From assembly GCA_035532415.1 (NCBI GenBank), contig DATKRB010000045.1, positions 13,355-77,354 of the forward strand: a stretch of DNA of 64,000 bases, in the 5' to 3' direction. The translations under genes and the position numbers were made by a program. The stretch comes from DATKRB01 sp035532415 (GTDB lineage: Bacteria > Actinomycetota > Acidimicrobiia > Acidimicrobiales > RAAP-2). The notes under the pieces are model-generated. The model was given only the letters and a program-made list of their open reading frames with translations. It ran no database searches and was not told where the DNA came from. Each line of letters starts with the position of its first letter. Position 1 is the stretch's first letter. Positions 1-7,489 of this stretch are shown here, in pieces.

Positions 1-1050
1 CGAGTCGAGCACCTCGATACTGGGGAAGTGCCCGGCGGTGGCCAGGCGCCGTGACAGCACGATGTGGCCGTCGAGGATGGCGCGGACGGCATCGGCGATG
101 GGCTCGTTCATGTCGTCCCCGTCGACCAGCACCGTGTACAGACCGGTGATGCTGCCCCGGTCGGAGGCGCCTGCCCGCTCGAGCAGCTTGGGCAGGAGGG
201 AGAACACGGAAGGTGGGTAGCCGCGCGTGACCGGCGGCTCGCCGGCCGACAGGCCGACCTCGCGCTGGGCCATGGCGAACCGGGTCAGGCTGTCCATCAT
301 CAGCACCACGTGGGTCCCCCGGTCACGGAACCATTCGGCGATCCGGGTGGCGGTGAAGGCGGCCCGGATGCGGACCAGGGCCGGCGCGTCCGAGGTCGCC
401 ACCACGACGACCGAGCGGGCCAGGCCCTCGGGGCCGAGATCGTGACGAATGAACTCGTTCACCTCGCGACCGCGCTCTCCGACCAGGGCCAGGACCACCA
501 CCGGGGCGTCGGTGCCCCGGGTGATCATCGAGAGCAGGCTCGACTTGCCCACCCCCGACCCGGCGAAGATCCCCAGCCGCTGACCCTGCCCGCACGGGGT
601 GAGGGTGTCGATGGCCCGTACCCCGAGGGCGAGCTGCCGATCGATCATCTCGCGCCGGAGCGGATGGGGAGCACTCCCGTCGATGGCCACCAACTCGGTC
701 CCCACCAACTCGGGGCCGTCGTCGATGGGCCGGCCCAGGCCGTCGAGGACCCGGCCGAGCAAGGACTCACCCACCTCGACGGTGAACGGGCGTCCGACGG
801 CCTCGACCGGGTCGCCGTAGCGGACGCCCTTCAGCTCCCCGAGCGGCATGCACGCCAGGCTGTCCCCCTGCACCGCCACCACCTCGGCGTCGAGCACCCC
901 TCCGTCGCGCCAGACCCGGACGGCATCCCCGACCGCGGCGTCGATGCCCTCCACCTCGAGCCGCAACCCGACCAGCCGGCTGACCCGGCCGGTGCGGCGC
1001 GGCTCGGTGGCCCGACGAGCGGCAGCCAGGAGCTCCCCGGGCCAGATCAT
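1..1050 (-). CDS. fliI: Flagellar export ATPase FliI (C-terminus cut by window edge)
   Basis: Cytoplasmic ATPase that energises the flagellar type III export gate; related to the F1 beta subunit. The start ATG at 1050 overlaps the fliH stop (ATGA), and 350 codons run open to the window edge, so about 80-90 C-terminal residues of the usual ~440 are missing. A Walker A motif (AGSGVGKS) lies at residues 163-170 and a Walker B-like LMMDSLTRFA around Asp253. The N-terminal ~90 residues form the expected beta-barrel-like domain. It is the last visible gene of the flgB-flgC-fliE-fliF-fliG-fliH-fliI series; FliH is its regulator and peripheral stalk partner. Identification is secure. Confidence 0.95.
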   Translation of the reverse strand, partial: MIWPGELLAAARRATEPRRTGRVSRLVGLRLEVEGIDAAVGDAVRVWRDGGVLDAEVVAVQGDSLACMPLGELKGVRYGDPVEAVGRPFTVEVGESLLGRVLDGLGRPIDDGPELVGTELVAIDGSAPHPLRREMIDRQLALGVRAIDTLTPCGQGQRLGIFAGSGVGKSSLLSMITRGTDAPVVVLALVGERGREVNEFIRHDLGPEGLARSVVVVATSDAPALVRIRAAFTATRIAEWFRDRGTHVVLMMDSLTRFAMAQREVGLSAGEPPVTRGYPPSVFSLLPKLLERAGASDRGSITGLYTVLVDGDDMNEPIADAVRAILDGHIVLSRRLATAGHFPSIEVLDS

Positions 1051-1802
1051 CGCCGGGCACCTCCGTCGGCGGCGACTCGGGAGGCTTCCTCGGGATCGAC
1101 GCCCCGGTGACCGCCGGGCTCCGGCGCGCCGGCGTTCTCCTGGGGCCGCTGTGAGGCCAGGACCGAGCGGACTCGCTCGAGCGCCGGCTCGATCTGCGCG
1201 TCGATCCGGCACGGTCCCGCGTCCACCACGCAGCCACCCCGCTCCACTCCGGCATCGCCGACCACGGTCACCCGACAATCGGGCACCAGGGGTCGGAGCA
1301 CCTCGGCGTCGACGAGCGCGTCGGGATGGAGCCGGACCACCAGGTCCTCGCCGGGCGAGGCGAGCTGCAGCGCTCGACGCACGGTGGCCGACACCTCGTC
1401 GTCGGACACCGACAGCTCGTGGTCGACCAGGGTGCGGGTGAGCTCGATGGCCAGACTGGTGGCGTCCTGCTGGGCCACGGCGATGGCATTGGCCCGTCCG
1501 GCTGCCATGGCCGAGGCGGCCTGGCACAAGGCTTCCGCACCCCGGCGCACGGCCTCGGCCTTGGCCGCCTCGGCGCTGCTGCGAGCAGCTTCCATGCCCG
1601 CCCGGAACCCCTCGTCGAAGCCCTTCCGGCGGACGGTGTCGAGCTGGTCGGCGACGGACGGCCGGCTTCCGGCGGGGACGACCGCCTCGGAGCGGTCCAC
1701 GTGAAGAACGGCAAGGTGGGCATGCTCGACGGCCTCCCCGCGCAGCACTCGCCTCAAACCCCGGGTGGACGAGGGTCGGGCCGGATCAGACGACAAGGTC
1801 AT
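1047..1802 (-). CDS. fliH: Flagellar assembly protein FliH
   Basis: The 251-residue regulator of the FliI ATPase. It has a divergent N-terminus, a long Ala/Glu/Arg-rich helical centre (about residues 55-120, including a GFDEGFRAGMEAARS stretch typical of FliH/YscL stalks) and a C-terminal domain with the VRLHPDAL-type motif of the family. Its start overlaps the 3' end of fliG by 17 bp and its stop overlaps the fliI start, so translation is probably coupled. FliH tethers FliI to the export gate. The Pro/Gly-rich last 25 residues are poorly conserved and may be disordered. Confidence 0.88.
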   Translation of the reverse strand: MTLSSDPARPSSTRGLRRVLRGEAVEHAHLAVLHVDRSEAVVPAGSRPSVADQLDTVRRKGFDEGFRAGMEAARSSAEAAKAEAVRRGAEALCQAASAMAAGRANAIAVAQQDATSLAIELTRTLVDHELSVSDDEVSATVRRALQLASPGEDLVVRLHPDALVDAEVLRPLVPDCRVTVVGDAGVERGGCVVDAGPCRIDAQIEPALERVRSVLASQRPQENAGAPEPGGHRGVDPEEASRVAADGGARR

Positions 1803-2799
1803 CGTCTCTCCTCAGCAGCACGATCTCGCCCGCCTCCTCCATCTCACGCACGGTCTTGACCAGCTGCATCTGAGCCGCCTCGACGGCGGAGAGCCGGGTC
1901 GGGCCGAGGAGCTCTATCTCCTCCACCAGGTCCTGCGCAGCACGTTCGGACAGGTTGTGCAGGAACTTCTCGCGCACCGTCCCGTCGACTCCCTTCAGGG
2001 CCACGGCCAGCTCCTTCGGAGCCACGTTGCGAAGGAGCAGCTGCAGCGTGCGGTCGTCAAGGGCCACCACGTCGTCAAAGACGAAGAGCTGGTTTCGGAC
2101 CTTCTCGGCCACGTCCGGGGCGATGGCCTCGAGCTCGGCGAGGATCTGCTTCTCCGACGCCCGGTCGGCGTTGGTCAGGATGCCGACCAGCGAGGCAATC
2201 CCACCGGCGGCCAACCGGCCCTGGGCCCCCGCCTGCAGCAGGGTGGCGAACTTCCGCTCGAGCACGGTGGCGATGTCGAGGACGACCTCGGGGGTGATCC
2301 GGCCCATGGTGGCGATGCGCTCGGCCACGTCGACCCGGAGATCTCCGTCCATCTGGCCCAGCACCTCGGCGGCATGGTCGGAGGGAAGGTGGACGAGCAC
2401 CACGGCGATGGTCTGGGGATGCTCCTCGGACAGGAACGCCGCCACCTGCACCGATTCGATCCGATGGAGGAAGAGCAGGGGGCTGCCATCCCCACTGCTC
2501 ACGAACTGGTCGATGACCTCTTCGGCCCGGGCGGCACCGAGACGCTCGCGCAGCAGCGTGCGGGCCGCGCCGACCCCGCCCTGCGACACGGCGACCATTC
2601 CGGACACCCCGTCCACCAACTCCCCCACCACGGCGACCACCACATCGGCGTCGAGCTGGGGGAGCCGAGCCATCTCGGTCATGAGCATCACGACCTCGCT
2701 CTCGCTCATCGACTTCAGGACCTGGGCTGCCCGCTGAACGCCCAATTGGGCCAGCACGGTGGCCGCCTTCTGGGGCCCGGTGAGGGTGGTCGTTGTCAT
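1786..2799 (-). CDS. fliG: Flagellar motor switch protein FliG
   Basis: The rotor protein that couples the MS ring to torque; its charged C-terminal domain faces the MotA stator. ATG at 2799 (MTTTTLTGPQKAA) is chosen because it overlaps the fliF stop as ATGA and gives 337 residues, the family norm; a longer in-frame opening to 3075 lies inside fliF and is rejected. N-terminal, middle (including a EEHPQTIAVVL motif around residue 130) and C-terminal domains are all present, and the C-terminal helix keeps the alternating acidic/basic residues of torque-generating FliG. The gene sits in the fliF-fliG-fliH order of most flagellar operons. Confidence 0.95.
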   Translation of the reverse strand: MTTTTLTGPQKAATVLAQLGVQRAAQVLKSMSESEVVMLMTEMARLPQLDADVVVAVVGELVDGVSGMVAVSQGGVGAARTLLRERLGAARAEEVIDQFVSSGDGSPLLFLHRIESVQVAAFLSEEHPQTIAVVLVHLPSDHAAEVLGQMDGDLRVDVAERIATMGRITPEVVLDIATVLERKFATLLQAGAQGRLAAGGIASLVGILTNADRASEKQILAELEAIAPDVAEKVRNQLFVFDDVVALDDRTLQLLLRNVAPKELAVALKGVDGTVREKFLHNLSERAAQDLVEEIELLGPTRLSAVEAAQMQLVKTVREMEEAGEIVLLRRDDDLVV

Positions 2800-4427
2800 C
2801 GCCCGCCCACGCCCCGCCCGGCGCCGAGCGGGTCGCCCTGCCCGCCCCGCTCCTTGGTCCACGCCCGCAGCAGGGCGGCGACCTCGTCGGGCTGCGAGTC
2901 GATGAAGGAGCTCACCTCCCTGCTCAGATCGCTCCCGGCCGGACGACCCGGTTGCACCGCCGGCATCTGGGTGGTCGCATCGATGACGGACGCCATCTCG
3001 ACCGGCTGGGCGAGGGCCGGAAGCACGGCCACCGGGGTACGACGGTGCACCCGGCTCTTCTTCGCCGAGCGCCACAGCAGGAAGAGCACGACGAGGATGG
3101 CGAGCGCCACCACGCCGGCACGGATCATCGATGACAGCTTCTGCTTCGATTGGGCGGCGGCGGTGAGCGCAGCGGCCTTGCTGGCCGCCTGCTGGGTGGC
3201 GGTCGAGAACGGGGCGGCGCTCATCGCCAGGGTGTCACCCCGGGCCTTGTTCAGCCCTGCGGCGGCGGCGACGCCCTGCCGGAGCGTGGCCATGCTCATC
3301 CCCTTCGGCAGGCTCTTCGCGTCGACCAGCACGGCGATCGACTGGCTCTGTGCGGTCCCGGGCGCCTTCTGGTCGGTCTGGGTCACCGTCCCCGTCGCGT
3401 AGTTGGTGGACGACGACGAGTTGTTGTAATTGCCCGATCCGGTTCCCGCGGTGCCCGTCGGCGCGGTGGTGCTGCCCAGCACCCCGCCCCCGGTCGCTCC
3501 GCCGGCGGCCGTCTGGCTGCTGGTCTGGGTCTGGGTCGGCACGGTGATCGGGGTGTTGGTGGGTCCGAGCTGAAACCCGTTGGTGGTGGTCGACACCTTG
3601 TCGAAGTTGAGCACGGCGTTCACCTGGATGTCGGCGTGGTTCGGACCGAGCACGCTCAGCAGGTAGGAAGCGATCTTGGCCTCTTGCGAGGCATCGAAGG
3701 CAGTCGTGGCGTTGCTGTCGTTGCCCGACGAGGCGTTGACCCCCGGACCGGCCAGCAGGTCGCCGTTGGAATCGGCCACCGTCACGTCCGACGCGTTCAG
3801 GCCGGGGACGCTGGAGGCGACCAGGTGGACGATGGCCTGAACCTCACCGCCCGAGAGCGACTGGCCGGGAGCGGTGTCGACCAGCACGGAGGCACCGGTG
3901 GGTGAGGAATTGGAGAGAGCAAAGGTGTTGTTGGCCGGCATGGCCAGGTTGACCTGCACCCCTGACACCCCGTGGATGGCCCCGATGGTCTGTTGCAGCT
4001 CGCCTTGGAGCGCCCGCAGGTAGTCGGCCTGCTGGGTCATCTGGGAGGTGGTGATCCCCTCCTTGTCGAGGATCCCCAGCCCCACGTTGGTGCTCGATGC
4101 GGGAAGGCCGGCCGAAGCCATGTTGATGCGCTCCTGGTCGATCGCGTTCTGGGGGACGAGGATGGTGCTCCCCCCGTTCTGGAGCTGGTACGGAACCTTG
4201 TCCGAGGTGAGCTTGGCGGTGATGGCGGCGGCATCGGCCGGCTGGAGGTTGGTGAACAGCGGGCCGTAGCTGGGGGTGCCGGCCACGCTCATGAAGAAGA
4301 GAGCGCCGACAACCGCGGCCACCACGGTGACCACGGTGACCACCTTCTGGCCCGGGGTGAAGCCGTCGGCGAAGCGCCGGGCCCCGACCTTCCACCGGTC
4401 GATGTCGGAAGCGGCGACCAGGGCCAT
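2796..4427 (-). CDS. fliF: Flagellar MS-ring protein FliF
   Basis: The 543-residue inner-membrane ring protein on which the basal body and export gate assemble. There are two membrane segments, near residues 28-50 and 435-455, flanking a long periplasmic region that opens with the YscJ/FliF ring-building domain. A Thr/Ser/Gly-rich low-complexity stretch lies at about residues 295-345. The cytoplasmic tail, which binds FliG, ends at the overlapping fliG start. FliE is encoded immediately upstream, also overlapping, as expected for ring-rod adaptor and ring made together. Confidence 0.95.
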   Translation of the reverse strand: MALVAASDIDRWKVGARRFADGFTPGQKVVTVVTVVAAVVGALFFMSVAGTPSYGPLFTNLQPADAAAITAKLTSDKVPYQLQNGGSTILVPQNAIDQERINMASAGLPASSTNVGLGILDKEGITTSQMTQQADYLRALQGELQQTIGAIHGVSGVQVNLAMPANNTFALSNSSPTGASVLVDTAPGQSLSGGEVQAIVHLVASSVPGLNASDVTVADSNGDLLAGPGVNASSGNDSNATTAFDASQEAKIASYLLSVLGPNHADIQVNAVLNFDKVSTTTNGFQLGPTNTPITVPTQTQTSSQTAAGGATGGGVLGSTTAPTGTAGTGSGNYNNSSSSTNYATGTVTQTDQKAPGTAQSQSIAVLVDAKSLPKGMSMATLRQGVAAAAGLNKARGDTLAMSAAPFSTATQQAASKAAALTAAAQSKQKLSSMIRAGVVALAILVVLFLLWRSAKKSRVHRRTPVAVLPALAQPVEMASVIDATTQMPAVQPGRPAGSDLSREVSSFIDSQPDEVAALLRAWTKERGGQGDPLGAGRGVGGR

Positions 4428-4747
4428 CAGAAGCTCATCCCCATGATCTGGTTGAAGGCGGCCAGCGCCTTGGTCACCAAGGCCTGGGTCACCTGCGTGT
4501 CGAGCGATGCCTGGCTGGCGGCGATCATCGCGTCACCGACGTTCCCCTGGCCGCCGGCGGCGGCGGCGGCGCTGTTGCTGGCGCTGTTCTGCACGCTCTG
4601 CAGCTGGTCGACGGCGTTGAGGATGGCGTTGGAGAAACCGCCTGACGACGCACCCGCCGTCGCGGTGGACGCACCGGTCGTGGCCACCCCCGCGGCGGGA
4701 GGCGTGGGGGGGGACGGTGGCGTGGGGGGGATCGGGGGGATGGGCAC
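4427..4747 (-). CDS. fliE: Flagellar hook-basal body complex protein FliE
   Basis: The adaptor between the MS ring and the rod. The family core (NAILNAVDQLQ near the middle and a C-terminal helix with VTKALAAFNQIMGM) is clear. The GTG start at 4747 follows the flgC stop by 5 nt and has GGGAGC upstream; this gives 106 residues, normal for FliE. The first 17 residues are a proline repeat (PIPPIPPTPPSPPTPP), encoded by long C runs, which is odd for FliE. The stop overlaps the fliF ATG. The identity is sure; the exact start less so, because of the low-complexity N-terminus. Confidence 0.85.
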   Translation of the reverse strand: MPIPPIPPTPPSPPTPPAAGVATTGASTATAGASSGGFSNAILNAVDQLQSVQNSASNSAAAAAGGQGNVGDAMIAASQASLDTQVTQALVTKALAAFNQIMGMSF

Positions 4748-4752
4748 GGTGG

Positions 4753-5163
4753 TCAGCTCCCGAGGGTCAGTGCCGACTGGTAGGCGGCCTTGGCCTGGTT
4801 GACCACGGCCACGTTGGCCTGGTAGCCGGTCTGGGCCATCACCAGGTCGACCATCTGCTGGCCCAGGTCGACGGCGGGGTACCGGACCATGCCCTGGGCG
4901 TCGGCGAGCGGGTTGCCGGGGTCGTAGGCAAGCTGGCCGGCGGCACCGCCCAGGAGCACCTGGGAGGCCACCACGCCCTGGCCGGCCCCGCCGGGCTGGG
5001 TAGACGCCACCGGCTGCGCCACCACGTACTGGGTCTCGTAGGCGCTCTGGCTGGTGGAGACGGCGTCGTTGGCGTTGGCGATGTTGCCGGCCACGGCGTC
5101 GATCCACGTCTGGGAGACGTCGATCCCGGAATTGGCGATGGGCATGGCTCCGAACAGGCTCAC
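4753..5163 (-). CDS. flgC: Flagellar basal-body rod protein FlgC
   Basis: A proximal rod protein exported through the flagellar type III system. The GTG start at 5163 overlaps the flgB stop (GTGA). The N-terminus carries the rod/hook-family signature (GIDVSQTWIDAVAGNIANAN) and the C-terminus the matching coiled-coil helix (MVDLVMAQTGYQANVAVVN). The 136-residue length is typical. It forms a translationally coupled pair with flgB and a tight junction with fliE. Confidence 0.93.
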   Translation of the reverse strand: MSLFGAMPIANSGIDVSQTWIDAVAGNIANANDAVSTSQSAYETQYVVAQPVASTQPGGAGQGVVASQVLLGGAAGQLAYDPGNPLADAQGMVRYPAVDLGQQMVDLVMAQTGYQANVAVVNQAKAAYQSALTLGS

Positions 5164-5507
5164 TGAAAGCTCCCTCCTGCCGCGCCTTGCACCAGCCGGA
5201 ACTGGGCGTTCAGGAGCTCGACCATGGTCTGGTACTGCATCGTCTCCTGCGTGGCCTGGGTCATCTCGGTGGGCAGGTCGACGTTGTTGCCGTTGCTGCC
5301 GGGCACGGCCGGGGAGCTGGTGACCGTGGCCGTCGCCGGCCCGCCGGTGGGCGAGCTGATGGCCTGTTGCAGGCTCTGCTCGAAGCTCACCTCTTGGGCG
5401 GTGTACCCCGGGGTCTGGTCGTTGGCGATGTTGTTGGCCGTCGTCTGCTGCTGGAGCGAAAGGCTGTCGACGGCAAACTGCAGAACCCCCACGATGCCAT
5501 CGGACAC
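5160..5507 (-). CDS. flgB: Flagellar basal-body rod protein FlgB
   Basis: A proximal rod protein and first gene of the flgB-to-fliI operon. The GTG start at 5507 gives 115 residues; the reading frame is open further upstream, but the upstream part has no FlgB homology and contains the promoter, and AGAGGTGG lies just before the GTG. The N-terminal motif QQQTTANNIANDQTPGYTAQ is the rod-protein signature with the NIAN..TPGY core, and the C-terminal helix ends in LNAQFRLVQGA. A FliA/WhiG-type promoter lies about 115 bp upstream at 5622-5649. Confidence 0.92.
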   Translation of the reverse strand: MSDGIVGVLQFAVDSLSLQQQTTANNIANDQTPGYTAQEVSFEQSLQQAISSPTGGPATATVTSSPAVPGSNGNNVDLPTEMTQATQETMQYQTMVELLNAQFRLVQGAAGGSFQ

Positions 5508-5621
5508 GGTTGCCACCTCTCGGGCGTCACTTTGGTGAGAGCAGACCGTCTCGCTTCGGTCCGCCTCACTGCTCGTGCCCGTCCTGGGCTGCTCCGCTGG
5601 CATTCCCTGCCCGCACCGTAC

Positions 5622-5649
5622 GTATCGGAGCGGCGGACATGAACCTTTA
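5622..5649 (-). promoter_or_regulatory. FliA/WhiG-type promoter of the flgB operon
   Basis: Reading on the minus strand: TAAA (5649-5646), a 16-nt spacer, then TCCGATAC (5629-5622). The match to the sigma-28/WhiG consensus (TAAA, 15-16 nt, GCCGATAA) is 4/4 and 6/8. The start site would fall near 5615, giving a leader of roughly 110 nt before the flgB GTG. Confidence 0.75.
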
Positions 5650-5776
5650 ACGCCCAGCCGCCGGGGCAGACCGGTATGCCCCGGGTCGGCGCGCGCTACG
5701 ATCGCCCTCGCCGCCGGGCCCCGTCCACCCCGCTGGGCTCGATCCCCGCTCGATCCCACACAGAGGACTGCCTGTC

Positions 5777-6661
5777 GTGCCACCCGCCCCCCCGGTTGCG
5801 TCGCTTGCCTGGGACACCGTCGATGCCGCCTACCTCGGCTACCTCAACGCTCACGCCGAGATGCCCGAGCGCTGGCTGCTGGTGCAGACCCTGGCCACCG
5901 GGCCGTCGCGGCGCGCCCTGTTCGGTGCGCTCGGCGTGCAGGAGGGCGCCCAGGTCCTCGACGTGGGGACGGGCTTCGGACCCACCCCCCTCGAGCTGGC
6001 CGGCATGGTCCGCTCCGACGTGCTCGGCCTTGACGCCGACCCCGCCAACCTCGCCGTCGCCGAGTCGCTGGCCGCGACGATCCGGGCCACGGGGTGGTTC
6101 CAACCCGGCAGCAGCGTCACCTTCGCCCGTGGCGATGCCTACGATCTGCCGACCGAGTCCGACCGGTTCGACCTGGCCACCGCCCGCCTGCTCTTCCAAC
6201 ACCTCGCCGATCCGGCCCGGGTGGCCGACGAGCTCTTCCGGGTGGTCCGTCCGGGTGGCGGCGTGTGCCTGATCGACGCCGACGACGGGCTCTCGATCGC
6301 CTACCCCGAGCCCTCGGACGCCTTCCGCCGCCTGCAGCACGCATTTGCCGAGCTGCAGGCGGCCAAGGGCGGTGATCGCTTCGTCGGCCGCAAGCTGTCG
6401 ACCCTGCTCGAGCAAGCGGGGTTCACCGTGGTGTCGGTGGTGGTGCTCCCCCAGGCCGTCCACGGACCGTCGACACCGGCCGACCCTGCTCGGGCCTTCT
6501 CCCTCCAGCGCCTGACCGGCGTGCGCGACGAGTTGGTGGAGGCAGGGATCCTCGGGCCCGAGGAGGTCGACACGTGCCTCGAGACGTTCGCCCGCGAGCA
6601 CGTCGAGGGCCAGTGCTCGATCGAGGCCCACCTCGCCGTGGTGGCCCGCAAGCCCGATTGA
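5777..6661 (+). CDS. Class I SAM-dependent methyltransferase
   Basis: A 294-residue methyltransferase of the Methyltransf_11 type. SAM-binding motif I (VLDVGTGFGPTPLELA) is at about residues 56-71, an acidic motif II (LGLDAD) follows, and post-I GDAYDLP and motif III (RVVRPGGGVCLIDADD) are in order. The substrate cannot be deduced. It is transcribed against the flanking flagellar genes, divergent from flgB and converging on the fliT-like gene with only 6 bp between stops. A role in modifying a flagellar protein or its glycan is possible but rests only on location. The start is a GTG. Confidence 0.8.
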   Translation: MPPAPPVASLAWDTVDAAYLGYLNAHAEMPERWLLVQTLATGPSRRALFGALGVQEGAQVLDVGTGFGPTPLELAGMVRSDVLGLDADPANLAVAESLAATIRATGWFQPGSSVTFARGDAYDLPTESDRFDLATARLLFQHLADPARVADELFRVVRPGGGVCLIDADDGLSIAYPEPSDAFRRLQHAFAELQAAKGGDRFVGRKLSTLLEQAGFTVVSVVVLPQAVHGPSTPADPARAFSLQRLTGVRDELVEAGILGPEEVDTCLETFAREHVEGQCSIEAHLAVVARKPD

Positions 6662-6667
6662 GGGCGA

Positions 6668-6982
6668 TCAGGCGCTGGCGTCGACGTAGGCCGCCGCCCG
6701 GCGGCCGGAACGTTCGGCCTGGCGGATGGCGACGACCAGCGAGGCTCGGGCCTCCGACACTGCGCCTTCGAGTGCACGGGTGGCGACGAGGAGAGCTTCG
6801 GCCCGGGGGCGGAGCCGCTCGGGCAGCGGCCCGAGGTCCTCGGTGCGACCGAGCCGGCGCACCGGTGGCTCGGTGGCTCGGTGACCGGCGGCAAACGCGG
6901 CCCCCTGCGCAACCAGGTGGGCAGCCATGTCGGCCAGCTCGCGCTCCCACCCGTCACGGGAGGGCTCGCGGGGCACGCTCAT
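6668..6982 (-). CDS. FliT-position small flagellar protein
   Basis: A 104-residue, mostly helical, Arg/Ala-rich protein whose ATG overlaps the fliS stop (ATGA), so it is the third gene of fliD-fliS-X. In many bacteria that slot holds FliT, the FliD export chaperone. I see no diagnostic FliT motif, so the name is positional only. Residues 58-96 form a predicted long amphipathic helix, compatible with a chaperone. It converges on the methyltransferase gene. Confidence 0.65.
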   Translation of the reverse strand: MSVPREPSRDGWERELADMAAHLVAQGAAFAAGHRATEPPVRRLGRTEDLGPLPERLRPRAEALLVATRALEGAVSEARASLVVAIRQAERSGRRAAAYVDASA

Positions 6983-7425
6983 CACCCGGCTCCCCTGCCG
7001 ATCATCGGCTCGGGCGAGTGCTGCTCGGCCTCGATCTCTGCGGCCTGGTGCCACGCACCGGCCAGGTCCCCCACGAGCTCGCCCGCCCGGCGAGCCTGAT
7101 CGCGGTCCTTGTGCAGGTTGGCCTCGACGAGCTGCTGGTGGAGGTAGAGGTAGAGCGAAGCCAGCTCCTCGGCCCCGCCCCAGAGGTCGGTCCGCAGCGT
7201 CCCCCGGAGGACCAGCAGGATCTCCTGCGCATTGCACAGGCTGTCGTTGACCGCTTTCAGGTCACCCCGCTCGAACCCGTCGTCGGCCACCCGGAAGTCG
7301 AGAAGCATCTGGTCGTACAGCATGATGAGGCGGGTCGCCGGTGAGGCGGTCACGACCGCCTCGTTCAGGTAGCGCTGCCTCAGCGCTTCGGCTTGGACGA
7401 TCGATGCCGGCAACGTCGACTCCAT
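6982..7425 (-). CDS. fliS: Flagellin export chaperone FliS
   Basis: A 147-residue helical chaperone that binds the flagellin C-terminus and, in other bacteria, sequesters or cooperates with FliW. Family features are the YLNEAVVTASPATRLIMLYD segment (residues about 19-38), a four-helix layout and the LYLYLHQQLVEANLHKD motif (about residues 91-107). It is encoded 64 bp downstream of fliD and overlaps the fliT-like gene. The C-terminal ~15 residues are a non-conserved tail. Confidence 0.93.
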   Translation of the reverse strand: MESTLPASIVQAEALRQRYLNEAVVTASPATRLIMLYDQMLLDFRVADDGFERGDLKAVNDSLCNAQEILLVLRGTLRTDLWGGAEELASLYLYLHQQLVEANLHKDRDQARRAGELVGDLAGAWHQAAEIEAEQHSPEPMIGRGAG

Positions 7426-7489
7426 TCTTCCGCGTGGTGCGCGTGGTGCGCGTCGGGTGCCTGCCGGGGGTCCATCGTGTACGGCCGGG

